This document shows, piece by piece, positions 40,643 through 49,307 of a DNA stretch of 51,335 nucleotides (positions within the stretch are counted from its first letter, which is position 1; each line of letters opens with the position of its first letter). Origin of the DNA: Ruminococcus sp. Its GTDB lineage: Bacteria; Bacillota; Clostridia; Oscillospirales; Ruminococcaceae. The notes under the pieces were generated by a model. That model saw nothing but the letters and a program-made list of their open reading frames with translations. It searched no databases and was not told where the DNA came from. The stretch spans positions 1 through 51,335 of the forward strand of contig JAFXNC010000014.1 of NCBI GenBank assembly GCA_017529875.1, written 5' to 3'. Position numbers and translations under genes: made by a program.

Positions 40643-41329
40643 ATGAAAGCACTTGTACTGTTCAGCGGCGGCCTCGACAGCTCCACCTGTCTCGGGCTGG
40701 CAATAGACAAATACGGAGCGGAGAACGTCACCGCGCTGTCTGTTTACTACGGTCAGAAGCACAAAAAAGAGCTGGCGGCGGCAGAGAATGTGGCGCAGCA
40801 TTACGGTGTTAAGCGCCGGGTGCTCGACCTGACGGCGGTGTTCGCAGGCTCGGACTGTTCGCTGCTTGCGGGCTCCTCCGAGGAGATACCCAAGGAAAGC
40901 TACGCCGAGCAGCTCACCAGGACCGGCGGCTCACCGGTCACGACCTATGTGCCCTTCCGTAACGGCCTGTTCCTGTCGGCGGCGGCAAGCGTCGCCATAG
41001 CAGAGGGCTGCGGGGTGATCTACTACGGCGCCCACTCCGACGACGCCGCAGGCAACGCCTACCCCGACTGCTCACAGGAGTTCAACGCCGCCATGAATGA
41101 GGCCATATATCTGGGCAGCGGCAAGACCGTCCGCATCGAGGCGCCCTTTGTGGGGCTCACCAAGGCCGATGTGGTGCGCATAGGGCATGAGCTGGGGGTG
41201 CCCTTTGAGAAGACCTGGAGCTGCTACGAGGGCGGAGATGCCCCCTGCGGCAAATGCGGCACCTGCCGCGACAGAGCAGCGGCCTTCGCTGCCGGCGGGC
41301 TTGAAGACCCGCTTCTGAAAGGAGTATGA
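40643..41329 (+). CDS. queC: 7-cyano-7-deazaguanine synthase
   Basis: 228 residues. PP-loop SGGLDSST (8-15) for ATP, and the zinc-binding tail [15 protein letters not shown] (about 194-208). Converts CDG to preQ0 with ATP and ammonia. AAAGGAAG upstream of ATG. Overlaps the queF start region (ATGA) and probably forms a unit with it, separated from queDE-folE by the dockerin gene. No second riboswitch was found ahead of it. Confidence 0.95.
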   Translation: MKALVLFSGGLDSSTCLGLAIDKYGAENVTALSVYYGQKHKKELAAAENVAQHYGVKRRVLDLTAVFAGSDCSLLAGSSEEIPKESYAEQLTRTGGSPVTTYVPFRNGLFLSAAASVAIAEGCGVIYYGAHSDDAAGNAYPDCSQEFNAAMNEAIYLGSGKTVRIEAPFVGLTKADVVRIGHELGVPFEKTWSCYEGGDAPCGKCGTCRDRAAAFAAGGLEDPLLKGV

Positions 41330-41331
41330 CC

Positions 41332-41829
41332 ATGACCGGACGCAAAGACGACGAGCTTGGCAGCATCTCGCTGCTGGGAAACAAGAACGTATCCTACAAG
41401 ACCGACTACGCCCCCGAGGTGCTGGAGACCTTCCCGAACAAGCACCCTGACCGGGATTACTTCGTGAAATTCAACTGCCCGGAGTTCACCTCCCTCTGCC
41501 CCATAACAGGGCAGCCGGACTTCGCGGCGATCTACATAAGCTACGTCCCCGCCGAGAGGATGGTGGAGAGCAAGTCGCTGAAGCTCTACCTGTTCAGCTT
41601 CCGCAACCACGGGGACTTCCACGAGGACTGCGTCAACATCATCATGAACGACCTGATAAAGCTCATGGATCCCAAGTACATCGAGGTATGGGGCAAGTTC
41701 CTCCCGAGGGGGGGCATCTCGATAGACCCCTACTGCAACTACGGCAAGCCCGGCACCAAATGGGAGGCTGTGGCCTGGGACAGGCTGACTCACCACGACC
41801 TGTACCCCGAGAGCATAAACAACCGCTGA
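41332..41829 (+). CDS. queF: NADPH-dependent preQ0 reductase
   Basis: 165 residues, the short unimodular QueF. Nucleophile Cys56 and Asp63 ([11 protein letters not shown]) and the QueF motif [16 protein letters not shown] (79-94), with FHED after it. Reduces preQ0 to preQ1, completing the pathway. ATG at 41332 has AAAGGAG seven bases upstream; an ATG at 41326 is too close to it. Confidence 0.95.
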   Translation: MTGRKDDELGSISLLGNKNVSYKTDYAPEVLETFPNKHPDRDYFVKFNCPEFTSLCPITGQPDFAAIYISYVPAERMVESKSLKLYLFSFRNHGDFHEDCVNIIMNDLIKLMDPKYIEVWGKFLPRGGISIDPYCNYGKPGTKWEAVAWDRLTHHDLYPESINNR

Positions 41830-41953
41830 GAGTTTTCAGACACGCGCTGTATATTGCGGGATTTATTCTATAAAATATACGCTCCCGTGCCTGCCCTGTT
41901 AGTGTAATTCCCTGATATTGGCGAATTTTGTGCAACTTTTTGCCGCCTGCCTC

Positions 41954-41982
41954 TTGAAATTGCCGGGGATTTGTTTTATAAT
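41954..41982 (+). promoter_or_regulatory. Promoter of the amino-acid transporter operon
   Basis: TTGAAA (41954-41959), 17-nt spacer, TATAAT (41977-41982). Confidence 0.75.
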
Positions 41983-42029
41983 GGTATATGTTTAAGCGAT
42001 TATACTCTATACACGAAAGGAAAATGAAT

Positions 42030-42809
42030 ATGAAAAAACTCGCTTCACTTCTGCTTGCGGGCGTTATGTCCGTTTCTATGCTGGCATCCTGCGGCGTTCC
42101 CGCCAACACCGTTCACAGCGTTGACGACCTGGAGGGCAAGACCATAGGCGTACAGCTGGGCACCACCGGCATGATCTACGCCGACGACGTAAAGGACGCC
42201 ACCGTTGAGAAGTACAACAAGGGCGCCGACGCTATCGAGGCTCTCAAAAACGGCAAGATCGACTGCGTCATCATCGACAACGAGCCTGCCAAGGTCTTCG
42301 TTTCCAAGAACGACGATCTCAAGATACTGGACGACCCCTTCGTTTCCGAGGACTACGCTATGGCTATGAACCTCCAGAACACCGAGCTCCAGCAGAAGGT
42401 CAATGCCGCTTTGGCAGAGCTCAAGGCTGACGGCACCATCGGCGGCATCCTCAAGCACTGGATCGGTGAGAGCAAGGACGAGGTGAGCTACACCTCCCCC
42501 GAGGGCACCGACCGCAGCAACGGCACTCTGAAAATGGCCACCAATGCGGAGTTCCCTCCCTATGAGCTGAAAAAGGACAGCAAGATCGTGGGCATCGACC
42601 CCGATATCATGCAGGCAGTAGCCGACAAGCTGGGCATGACCCTGGAGATCGAGGATATCGCATTTGATTCCCTTATCCCTGAGCTCGAAGCCAAGAAGGC
42701 CGACATCGTTGCCGCAGGCATGACCGTTACCGACGAGAGAAAGAAGAACGTCCTTTTCTCCGATTCCTACGCCACCGGCGTTCAGGTCATCGTAATCAGA
42801 AAGGACTGA
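42030..42809 (+). CDS. Amino-acid ABC transporter binding lipoprotein, circularly permuted
   Basis: 259 residues. Lipoprotein signal with lipobox LASC (Cys21). The family 3 solute-binding fold is present but the halves are swapped: residues 30-147 correspond to the part that normally comes second (VDDLEGKTIGVQLGTTG ... ILKHWIGE), and 166-259 to the part that normally comes first (TLKMATNAEFPPYE ... ERKKNVLFSDSYATG, ending VIVIRKD). A polar linker (148-165) joins them. The ligand-binding Asp/Arg region TVTDERKK is retained, so it should still bind a polar amino acid. ATG at 42030 follows AAAGGA. Genes for permease and ATPase lie downstream. Confidence 0.87.
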   Translation: MKKLASLLLAGVMSVSMLASCGVPANTVHSVDDLEGKTIGVQLGTTGMIYADDVKDATVEKYNKGADAIEALKNGKIDCVIIDNEPAKVFVSKNDDLKILDDPFVSEDYAMAMNLQNTELQQKVNAALAELKADGTIGGILKHWIGESKDEVSYTSPEGTDRSNGTLKMATNAEFPPYELKKDSKIVGIDPDIMQAVADKLGMTLEIEDIAFDSLIPELEAKKADIVAAGMTVTDERKKNVLFSDSYATGVQVIVIRKD

Positions 42810-42864
42810 TCCCAGATCAGCGGCGCCCCTCTGCGGGCGCTGTATTTTTACGGGGGGGAAGGCG

Positions 42865-45240
42865 TTGAACAAAAACAGAGAGAAATATCTGACCGCTTTC
42901 CTTATCGCCTTCGGGGTGTGTATGCTCTGCTTCCTGCCGGTGATGATACTAAACGGCGGGCGGTTCTTCTACTACGGCGATTTCAACAAGCAGCAGGTGA
43001 CATTCTACACCCACATGACCGACCTGGTGCGCTCCGGGAGCCTTTCGGCCTGGGACTGGCTGGCTGACTTGGGCTCCGACACTGCGTCGAGTTTCTCTTT
43101 CTACCTGCTGGGGAGCCCCTTTTTCTGGCTGATGTCGATGTTCCCGTCGTCGCTGGCGGTATCGCTGCTGCCGGTGTTCATCGCACTCAAATCCGGCATC
43201 GCCGCCGTGGGCGCCTACGGCTACACAAGGCTGTTCGTCAAGAGCAAGAACGCCGCTCTCATCGCCTCGGTGCTGTTCGGGCTCTCGGCCTACAACTCCG
43301 CCAACGTCCTGTTCAACCACTTTCATGACGCGGTGCTGATGCTGCCCTTTATGCTGTGGGCTCTGGAACGGCTTATCCGGGAGGGACGGCACGTCTTCTT
43401 CGCGGTGACTGTGGCGATAGCAGCATTTACGAGCTACTATTTCTTTTTCGGGCAGGTCATTTTCCTGCTCATATACTTTGCCGCGGGGCTCGTTACCGGG
43501 CATTTCAGGCTCACCCCCCGGCGCTTCGGGACGCTGGTCTTCGAGGCCGTTGCCGGCACGCTTATGGCGGCGGTGCTGCTGCTGCCCTCGGCTATGTCGG
43601 TCATAGGCAACCCGAGACTGTCCTCCACCCTGTCGGGGCTCGACCTCTTTGTGTACCCCGAGGGCTCCACTTACCTGTTCATACTCAAAAACCTGCTGCT
43701 GCTGCCGGATATCACCCTGCTCAACAACTTCGGCATGACCACAGCGCAGTCATCGGGCTGCTTTGCAGGAGGGCTGTGTTTCTTCTCGCTCTGCGGGGTC
43801 ATCGCCTATTTCCGGGCGGTAAAGGGCAGGGACTTCTTCAAAGTGATTCTCTGCATCTGCGCCGTGATGATGTTCGTGCCGGTGCTCAATCAGTCCTTTT
43901 CCATGTTCAACTCCCTGTTCTACGGACGGTGGTTCTATATGCCCACGCTGATAGGCGCCACAGTCACCGCAAAGGCCGCAGATATGTGGCTTGACGGCGG
44001 CTGCGAGCTCAGGAAGGGCTTCATCCCCTCGGCGGTGCTCACCGGGGCAGCCGCCGCGGTATCCCTGGCGGTGACGCTGCTCTCGCAAAACGGCGTGCTG
44101 AGCCTGGGCTTCGACAACTACGCCTTTGCACTTGTGCAGCCGGTGTTCTCGCTGACGGCGCTGGCCTTCCTGGGCATGGTGATACTCAAAGAGCCGGAGG
44201 GGGGCAGGGAAGCCGCCTTGAAGACGCTGCTGATCCGCTCGGCGGTGTTCGCGGCGGCGGGTATGTGCCTGACGGTGTGGAGCGCCTACATCTTCCGGGG
44301 CACCTCCGAGAGCGGCACCATGAACTCGGTCTTCGACTACCGGGACAGCAGCGACAGACTGACGTCGGGCGATAACTTCTTCCGCACCTCTACCGAGGCC
44401 AACCTCCAGAATATGCCTACGGTATGGGGGCTGCCCACGCTCAGATATTTCAACTCCACCGTGGAGCCGTCGATCATGAGCTTCTATGACACCCTGGGCA
44501 TACCCCGCTCGGTGAAGTCCGACCCCGACATAACCGACTACCCGCTGATGACCCTGCTATCGGTGCGGTACTATATCGACGGCGCCTATTTCGACGCCGA
44601 CGGCAACGCCCTCCCGGCGGCAAAAATAATATCCGGCACGCAGGACACCTTCACTCTGATGTATCAGAAAAACGACCTGAACTTCTACGAGAACAGCGAG
44701 TTTTTGCCTATGGGCTTTGCCTTCGACAGCTATACCACCAATGAGGCGCTGGAGGGGCAGCCTGCCCTGATGAAGGAGTTTGCCTGCCTCGAGGCCCTCG
44801 TCCTTGACAGGGAGCAGATAAGCCGCTACTCCGATATCCTCACCCGGTACGACCCGGCAGGCTTGTCCGATGCCGGCAGCAGATACAAAGAGGCTGTCTC
44901 AAAGCTCCGGGCAAGGAGCTGCACCGGCTTCAAGGCTGAGGGCAGCAGCTTCAGCGCCGGGATAAGCCTTGACAAGCCCGGGCTGGTGTTCTTCTCGGTG
45001 CCGTATTCCGAGGGGTGGAGCGCTCAGGTCAACGGCGAGGCCGCCCTGATCGAGAAGGTGGATAACGGCCTCATGGCTGTGAAATGCGGGGCAGGGGAGA
45101 GCAGCATCGTCTTTACCTACAAAAACAGATATCTGACCGCGGGGCTGATAATTACCCTCAGCGCCGCCGGACTGCTGGCAGTCTACGCCGCGGTCTGCAT
45201 ATACAAACACAAAAAACACTCCGCCGAAACGGCGCGGTAA
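42865..45240 (+). CDS. YfhO-family multi-pass membrane protein
   Basis: 791 residues with about a dozen hydrophobic segments in residues 1-480, then a large extracytoplasmic domain (about 490-755) and a final membrane helix before a basic tail. The N-terminal loop GGRFFYYGDFNKQQV has the acidic residue typical of GT-C type glycosyltransferase-like proteins, and YfhO in Bacillus and Listeria is linked to glycosylation of (lipo)teichoic acids. Start is TTG, preceded by GGGGGAAGG. It sits between the binding-protein and permease genes, an unusual place. Confidence 0.82.
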   Translation: MNKNREKYLTAFLIAFGVCMLCFLPVMILNGGRFFYYGDFNKQQVTFYTHMTDLVRSGSLSAWDWLADLGSDTASSFSFYLLGSPFFWLMSMFPSSLAVSLLPVFIALKSGIAAVGAYGYTRLFVKSKNAALIASVLFGLSAYNSANVLFNHFHDAVLMLPFMLWALERLIREGRHVFFAVTVAIAAFTSYYFFFGQVIFLLIYFAAGLVTGHFRLTPRRFGTLVFEAVAGTLMAAVLLLPSAMSVIGNPRLSSTLSGLDLFVYPEGSTYLFILKNLLLLPDITLLNNFGMTTAQSSGCFAGGLCFFSLCGVIAYFRAVKGRDFFKVILCICAVMMFVPVLNQSFSMFNSLFYGRWFYMPTLIGATVTAKAADMWLDGGCELRKGFIPSAVLTGAAAAVSLAVTLLSQNGVLSLGFDNYAFALVQPVFSLTALAFLGMVILKEPEGGREAALKTLLIRSAVFAAAGMCLTVWSAYIFRGTSESGTMNSVFDYRDSSDRLTSGDNFFRTSTEANLQNMPTVWGLPTLRYFNSTVEPSIMSFYDTLGIPRSVKSDPDITDYPLMTLLSVRYYIDGAYFDADGNALPAAKIISGTQDTFTLMYQKNDLNFYENSEFLPMGFAFDSYTTNEALEGQPALMKEFACLEALVLDREQISRYSDILTRYDPAGLSDAGSRYKEAVSKLRARSCTGFKAEGSSFSAGISLDKPGLVFFSVPYSEGWSAQVNGEAALIEKVDNGLMAVKCGAGESSIVFTYKNRYLTAGLIITLSAAGLLAVYAAVCIYKHKKHSAETAR

Positions 45241-45257
45241 GCAAAAGGAGAGATCTT

Positions 45258-45953
45258 ATGTCCGATTTTATCGACAAGCTCAAAGAGACCTTTGTGGTGG
45301 ATGACCGGTGGCAGTACCTGCTGCGCGGCCTTGGCAACACCCTGATAATCACCCTGTGTGCCGCCGTGCTGGGCATACTGCTGGGATTCATCGTTGCCAT
45401 GATACGCTCCACCCACGACAAGACCGGCAAGCTGAAAATAGCCAACATCTTCTGCCGCATCTACCTGACCGTCATCCGCGGCACGCCTATGGTGGTGCAG
45501 CTGCTGATAATGTACTTCGTTATCTTTGCCACCCTCAGCTCCAAGTACAAGATCGTGGTGGCCATACTCTCCTTCGGCATCAACTCCGGCGCATATGTGG
45601 CGGAGATAGTCCGCTCCGGTATCATGTCCATAGACAACGGGCAGTTCGAGGCCGGCGCCAGCCTGGGTCTGAGCTACCGCAGGACGATGCTGTTCATCAT
45701 ACTGCCCCAGGCCTTCAAGAACGTTCTGCCTGCCCTGGCCAACGAGGTCATAGTCCTGCTCAAAGAGACCTCCGTTGCCGGATACATCGGCATGGAAGAC
45801 CTCACCAAGGGCGGCGACATCATCCGTGCCAATACCTATCAGGCCTTCATGCCGCTGCTGGCTGTGGCCGCCATATACCTTATAATGGTAATAATCCTCA
45901 CAGCCCTTGTGGGCAAGCTGGAAAGGAGGCTCGCCAAGAATGACCGACGCTAA
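45258..45953 (+). CDS. Polar amino-acid ABC transporter permease
   Basis: 231 residues, a HisM/GlnP-type inner-membrane permease. Membrane helices start near 24; the ATPase-contact EAA loop is [22 protein letters not shown] (central part near 137-157). The N-terminal [13 protein letters not shown] and [15 protein letters not shown] are family signatures. ATG at 45258 follows AAAGGAGA. It overlaps the ATPase gene by 14 bases. Confidence 0.93.
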   Translation: MSDFIDKLKETFVVDDRWQYLLRGLGNTLIITLCAAVLGILLGFIVAMIRSTHDKTGKLKIANIFCRIYLTVIRGTPMVVQLLIMYFVIFATLSSKYKIVVAILSFGINSGAYVAEIVRSGIMSIDNGQFEAGASLGLSYRRTMLFIILPQAFKNVLPALANEVIVLLKETSVAGYIGMEDLTKGGDIIRANTYQAFMPLLAVAAIYLIMVIILTALVGKLERRLAKNDRR

Positions 45954-46725
45954 GAAAAACGCCGCTCCCAAAGTAAATATCGACGCCCTTGACTGCATGA
46001 TAAAGGTCTCGGACCTGCACAAGTCCTTCGGCGACCTTCACATCCTCAAGGGCATAAACACCGAGGTCAAGCAGGGTGAAAAGGTGGTCATCATCGGGCC
46101 CTCCGGCTCAGGAAAGAGCACATTCCTGCGCTGCCTCAACCTGCTGGAACGCCCCACCTCCGGCTCTATCTACCTTGACGGCGTTGACCTGCTTAAGCTC
46201 AATGAAAAGGGCGTCTGCTATATGCGGCAGTCCATGGGCATGGTGTTCCAGCATTTCAACCTGTTCCCCCACCTGACTATCAGGCGCAATATCACCCTTG
46301 CCCCGGTGAAGCTGGGTCTGATGACCGAGGAAAAGGCCAACGAAAAGGCCGACGACCTGCTGGAAAAGGTGGGTCTCTACGACAAGTGCGACGCCTACCC
46401 CTCCCAGCTCTCCGGCGGACAGAAGCAGCGTATCGCCATAGCCCGGGCGCTGGCTATGAACCCCGAGGTCATGCTCTTTGACGAGCCCACCTCAGCCCTT
46501 GACCCGGAAATGGTGGGCGAGGTGCTCAACCTCATGAAGCAGCTGGCCGAGGACGGCATGACCATGATCGTGGTCACCCACGAAATGGGCTTTGCCAAGG
46601 AAGTGGCCTCCCGGGTGATGTTCATGGACGACGGTCAGATACTGGAGGAGGCTCCCCCGCAGGAGTTTTTCTCCAACCCCAAAAACGACCGCACCAAGCT
46701 GTTCCTCTCGAAGGTGCTCATCTAA
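45940..46725 (+). CDS. Polar amino-acid ABC transporter ATPase
   Basis: 261 residues, GlnQ/HisP type. Walker A GPSGSGKS (about 53), Q-loop FQHFNLFPH, signature LSGGQKQR (about 156), Walker [13 protein letters not shown] and H-loop VTHEMGF. About 20 extra residues precede the ABC domain ([12 protein letters not shown]...). ATG at 45940 is chosen because AAAGGAGG lies ten bases upstream inside the permease gene. Drives uptake with the permuted binding protein. Confidence 0.94.
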   Translation: MTDAKKNAAPKVNIDALDCMIKVSDLHKSFGDLHILKGINTEVKQGEKVVIIGPSGSGKSTFLRCLNLLERPTSGSIYLDGVDLLKLNEKGVCYMRQSMGMVFQHFNLFPHLTIRRNITLAPVKLGLMTEEKANEKADDLLEKVGLYDKCDAYPSQLSGGQKQRIAIARALAMNPEVMLFDEPTSALDPEMVGEVLNLMKQLAEDGMTMIVVTHEMGFAKEVASRVMFMDDGQILEEAPPQEFFSNPKNDRTKLFLSKVLI

Positions 46726-46736
46726 AACCGCGCATT

Positions 46737-46780
46737 ACGGCATATCCCCCTGTTCCGGGGCGAGATATGCCGTTTTTTTG
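46737..46780 (+). terminator. Terminator of the ABC transporter operon
   Basis: 10-bp stem ACGGCATATC/GATATGCCGT (46737-46746, 46764-46773) with an inner CCCC/GGGG helix, followed by seven T. Confidence 0.92.
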
Positions 46781-46939
46781 TATTTTTTGCAATCATACAA
46801 TCAAAGTAGGTATATTTGGATAAATAGCACAAAACCTGTGTTAATTTTTTTAAGGAAATAGGCCTGCCTGACATGATTGTGTGGTGATAAAAATGACTGA
46901 GCCGAGTGCTATCGGGGCGAGAGACAGTCCTCCGCCTCA

Positions 46940-47050
46940 AAGGTATCGCCTTCGGCGATGATTTTTGAAATCGTCCGCGACGCGGACTCCTTGATTGTTC
47001 TTTTTTCTTTGATATTCTTTCTTCTTTCTTCTTTCATCCTTCTTCTTTTT
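46940..47050. repeat. Palindromic intergenic element, copy 4
   Basis: Hairpin ATCGCC-TTC-GGCGAT, spacer GATTTTTGAAATC, hairpin GTCCGC-GAC-GCGGAC, then a T/C-rich arm; the left A-rich arm is missing. The rest of 46781-47222 is AT-rich and without a convincing gene. Confidence 0.8.
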
Positions 47051-47133
47051 GCGGCAGGCGGCGCTGCACACAGTAAGGCTGAGGCGCTGGTTCATAAGCG
47101 CCCGCTTTTTTTGTCGTCTTACCCTGTCTGTGC

Positions 47134-47162
47134 TTGACATTGTCGGCAGATTATGGTAAGAT
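47134..47162 (+). promoter_or_regulatory. Promoter of the repeat-dockerin gene; single DnaA-box match nearby
   Basis: TTGACA (47134-47139), 17-nt spacer, TAAGAT (47157-47162). TTATCCACA, an exact DnaA box, lies at 47181-47189 in the leader; one site alone does not make an origin. Confidence 0.7.
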
Positions 47163-47222
47163 TTATTATGGAGTAATAGTTTATCCACACGGGTTTTACA
47201 ATTCGTTAAGGAGGAGTAACCA

Positions 47223-49268
47223 ATGACAAAACACAGGCTTTTCGGCCTGCTCACGGCGCTGGCTGTGGTGCTGTCGCTGTTCGCGGCACTGCCGGAGGGA
47301 CTGCTCCGGGCTGACGCGGCGACCACCTATGCTCTGTGGGTAGCCGGTACGCAGGTAACAAGCAGCAACGCCTCAAACGTGCTGGGCACCACTACCAAGA
47401 CGGTGGTGTACACACCGTCCACCAAGACACTCACCCTCAGCGGCAGCGTCGCGGGGGGCATCGGTAACGCTATCCTGTCGGAGATCGACGGCCTGACTAT
47501 CAAGGTCAACTCCAACTGCTCAGTGACCTCCACCGGCGATCTGAGTGCGGTGTCCCTCAGCGAAAACACCTGCATCACCGGCTCCGGCAAGCTGACCGTC
47601 ATCGCTCAGAAAAGTTCGGGCATCTTTGTGGACGGAGCCACCCTCACCATCGACAATGCTGATCTGCACGTCGAGGGCAAGTGGGGCATCTCCGGTTTCC
47701 CATACAATGAGAAGCTGGTCATCAAGAACTCCACGGTCTATGCCAAGACCACAGGCAACAAATTTGCCGTGGGCGATTTCAAGAAGGGTATAGAGCTCAC
47801 CGACAGCGCCATAGTACAGCCCACCGGCGGCTATGTTGACTATGAGACTGATGAACACGGAAATCATTACGGTATTTACAACAAGCAAGGAACTCTCCTT
47901 GCCGACACAGTCAGGATAATCCCCGCTTACCCGCTCTATGTGGGCGGAAAACAGGTGACTGTCGAAAACTACTCCGATGTTCTGGGTACCGGCAGCAAGT
48001 CGGCAGTTTATGATGCCGCCAGGAATACCCTCGCGATCAATGCAAATATCGGCTGCACCTTCGATGACGCGATCAGAAACGAGGGCGTCAGCGGTCTGCT
48101 CATCAACGTCACCAAGGATGCGACCGTTCTGTCCACCGTGAAATCCGGGATCCACTGCTACGTTGATACCTCCATTACCGGCACCGGCAAGCTCACCGTG
48201 AGCGGCTCCAAGCAATGCGGCATCTTCATGGAGAAACGCGCCAAGCTCTCTATCTACGACACCAGAGTTATCGCCTCCGGCAACTACGGTATCGCCGGCT
48301 ATCCCTCCGGGGAGAAGCTCTATGTCTCCAACGCCTACGTTTCAGCCACAGGCATCGACAACGGCTCCGCCATAAGCGATTTCAACGGCGGCATGACCAT
48401 AACCGACAGCCTTATCACCACCCCCGAGGTCAGCTCCAACAGGAGCGGCACTATCTATGAGTACGGCACATCCTCTCCCGCTATGTTTGTGGAGATCAAG
48501 CCCTACTCCGAGATCAAGTACGACCTCCGCGTCAAAGGCAAGCAGGTAACGAGAGCCAATGCCTCGGATATCCTGGGCACAGGCTTCTGCGAGGCAGTAT
48601 ATGACCCTGAGAAGAACACCCTCACCTTAAACTGCGATTTCCTGGTTCCTGACGATGAATGTGCTGTACAAAGCGAGATACCGGATCTGACAATTAAAGT
48701 CAACGGCGATGTTTGTCTGTCCTCGGAAAACAAACCGGCCTTCTACTTAAAAGCTGACACCACTGTCACAGGCACCGGCAAGCTCACACTTACCTCCCGG
48801 ACCGACTGCGGCATCCTTTCAAATAACGCCGCCCTCACTGTCAAGGACACCGAGATCGACGCGACCGGCGTATACGGTATCGCAGGTATGCCTGACAACG
48901 AATACCTTATCATTGAGAATTCCACTGTCAAGGCCGGGGGCGAAGCTGCTGCCATAGCCGATTTCAAGAGCATCTCTCTTTCGGGATGCCGGATCAAGGA
49001 TCCTTCCGGCGCTGTCATATATTCCGGCACAGTCTATCTGAATGACAGCCTCCGGTACAGGGCGGCAAATGTCACCATAGTTCCCGGCCTCAAAGGCGAC
49101 GTCAACGGCGACGGCAAGGTGAATATGCGCGACTACGCCCTGCTCCAGAAGTATCTGCTTGACCCCGCCTCGGTGGAGATAATCGAGTCGAACGCCGATC
49201 TCGACGGCAACGGCAAGATCAATATGCGCGATTATGCAGCATTGCAGAAGCTGCTGCTCAACCAATGA
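47223..49268 (+). CDS. Secreted protein of three ~198-residue repeats plus dockerin
   Basis: 681 residues. Signal peptide (about 1-32). Three repeats begin near residues 36, 236 and 433, each opening with the pattern Y-x-L-x-V-x-G-x-Q-V-T-x-x-N-x-S-D-V/I-L-G and continuing through AVYDxxxNTLTL, then strand-rich segments with Gly turns (GTGKLTV, YGIAGxPxxEKL) that suggest a beta-helix or beta-solenoid. The dockerin covers about 624-681 (two DxNGxGKxNMRDYAxLQK loops). Probably displayed on a cohesin scaffold; function unknown, no catalytic motif seen. AAGGAGGAG before ATG. A paralogue follows after 39 bases. Confidence 0.85.
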   Translation: MTKHRLFGLLTALAVVLSLFAALPEGLLRADAATTYALWVAGTQVTSSNASNVLGTTTKTVVYTPSTKTLTLSGSVAGGIGNAILSEIDGLTIKVNSNCSVTSTGDLSAVSLSENTCITGSGKLTVIAQKSSGIFVDGATLTIDNADLHVEGKWGISGFPYNEKLVIKNSTVYAKTTGNKFAVGDFKKGIELTDSAIVQPTGGYVDYETDEHGNHYGIYNKQGTLLADTVRIIPAYPLYVGGKQVTVENYSDVLGTGSKSAVYDAARNTLAINANIGCTFDDAIRNEGVSGLLINVTKDATVLSTVKSGIHCYVDTSITGTGKLTVSGSKQCGIFMEKRAKLSIYDTRVIASGNYGIAGYPSGEKLYVSNAYVSATGIDNGSAISDFNGGMTITDSLITTPEVSSNRSGTIYEYGTSSPAMFVEIKPYSEIKYDLRVKGKQVTRANASDILGTGFCEAVYDPEKNTLTLNCDFLVPDDECAVQSEIPDLTIKVNGDVCLSSENKPAFYLKADTTVTGTGKLTLTSRTDCGILSNNAALTVKDTEIDATGVYGIAGMPDNEYLIIENSTVKAGGEAAAIADFKSISLSGCRIKDPSGAVIYSGTVYLNDSLRYRAANVTIVPGLKGDVNGDGKVNMRDYALLQKYLLDPASVEIIESNADLDGNGKINMRDYAALQKLLLNQ

Positions 49269-49307
49269 TAAAAGAAGTAAAAGAATACTGACAAGGAGGT
49301 AGAACTT

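Noticed and set aside
46893..46962. 22-codon frame starting near the palindromic element copy 4
   Set aside because: Weak start signal and its end lies inside the repeat element; likely chance.
47181..47189. Replication origin at an exact DnaA box
   Set aside because: A single box without a cluster, AT-rich unwinding element or dnaA/dnaN nearby.
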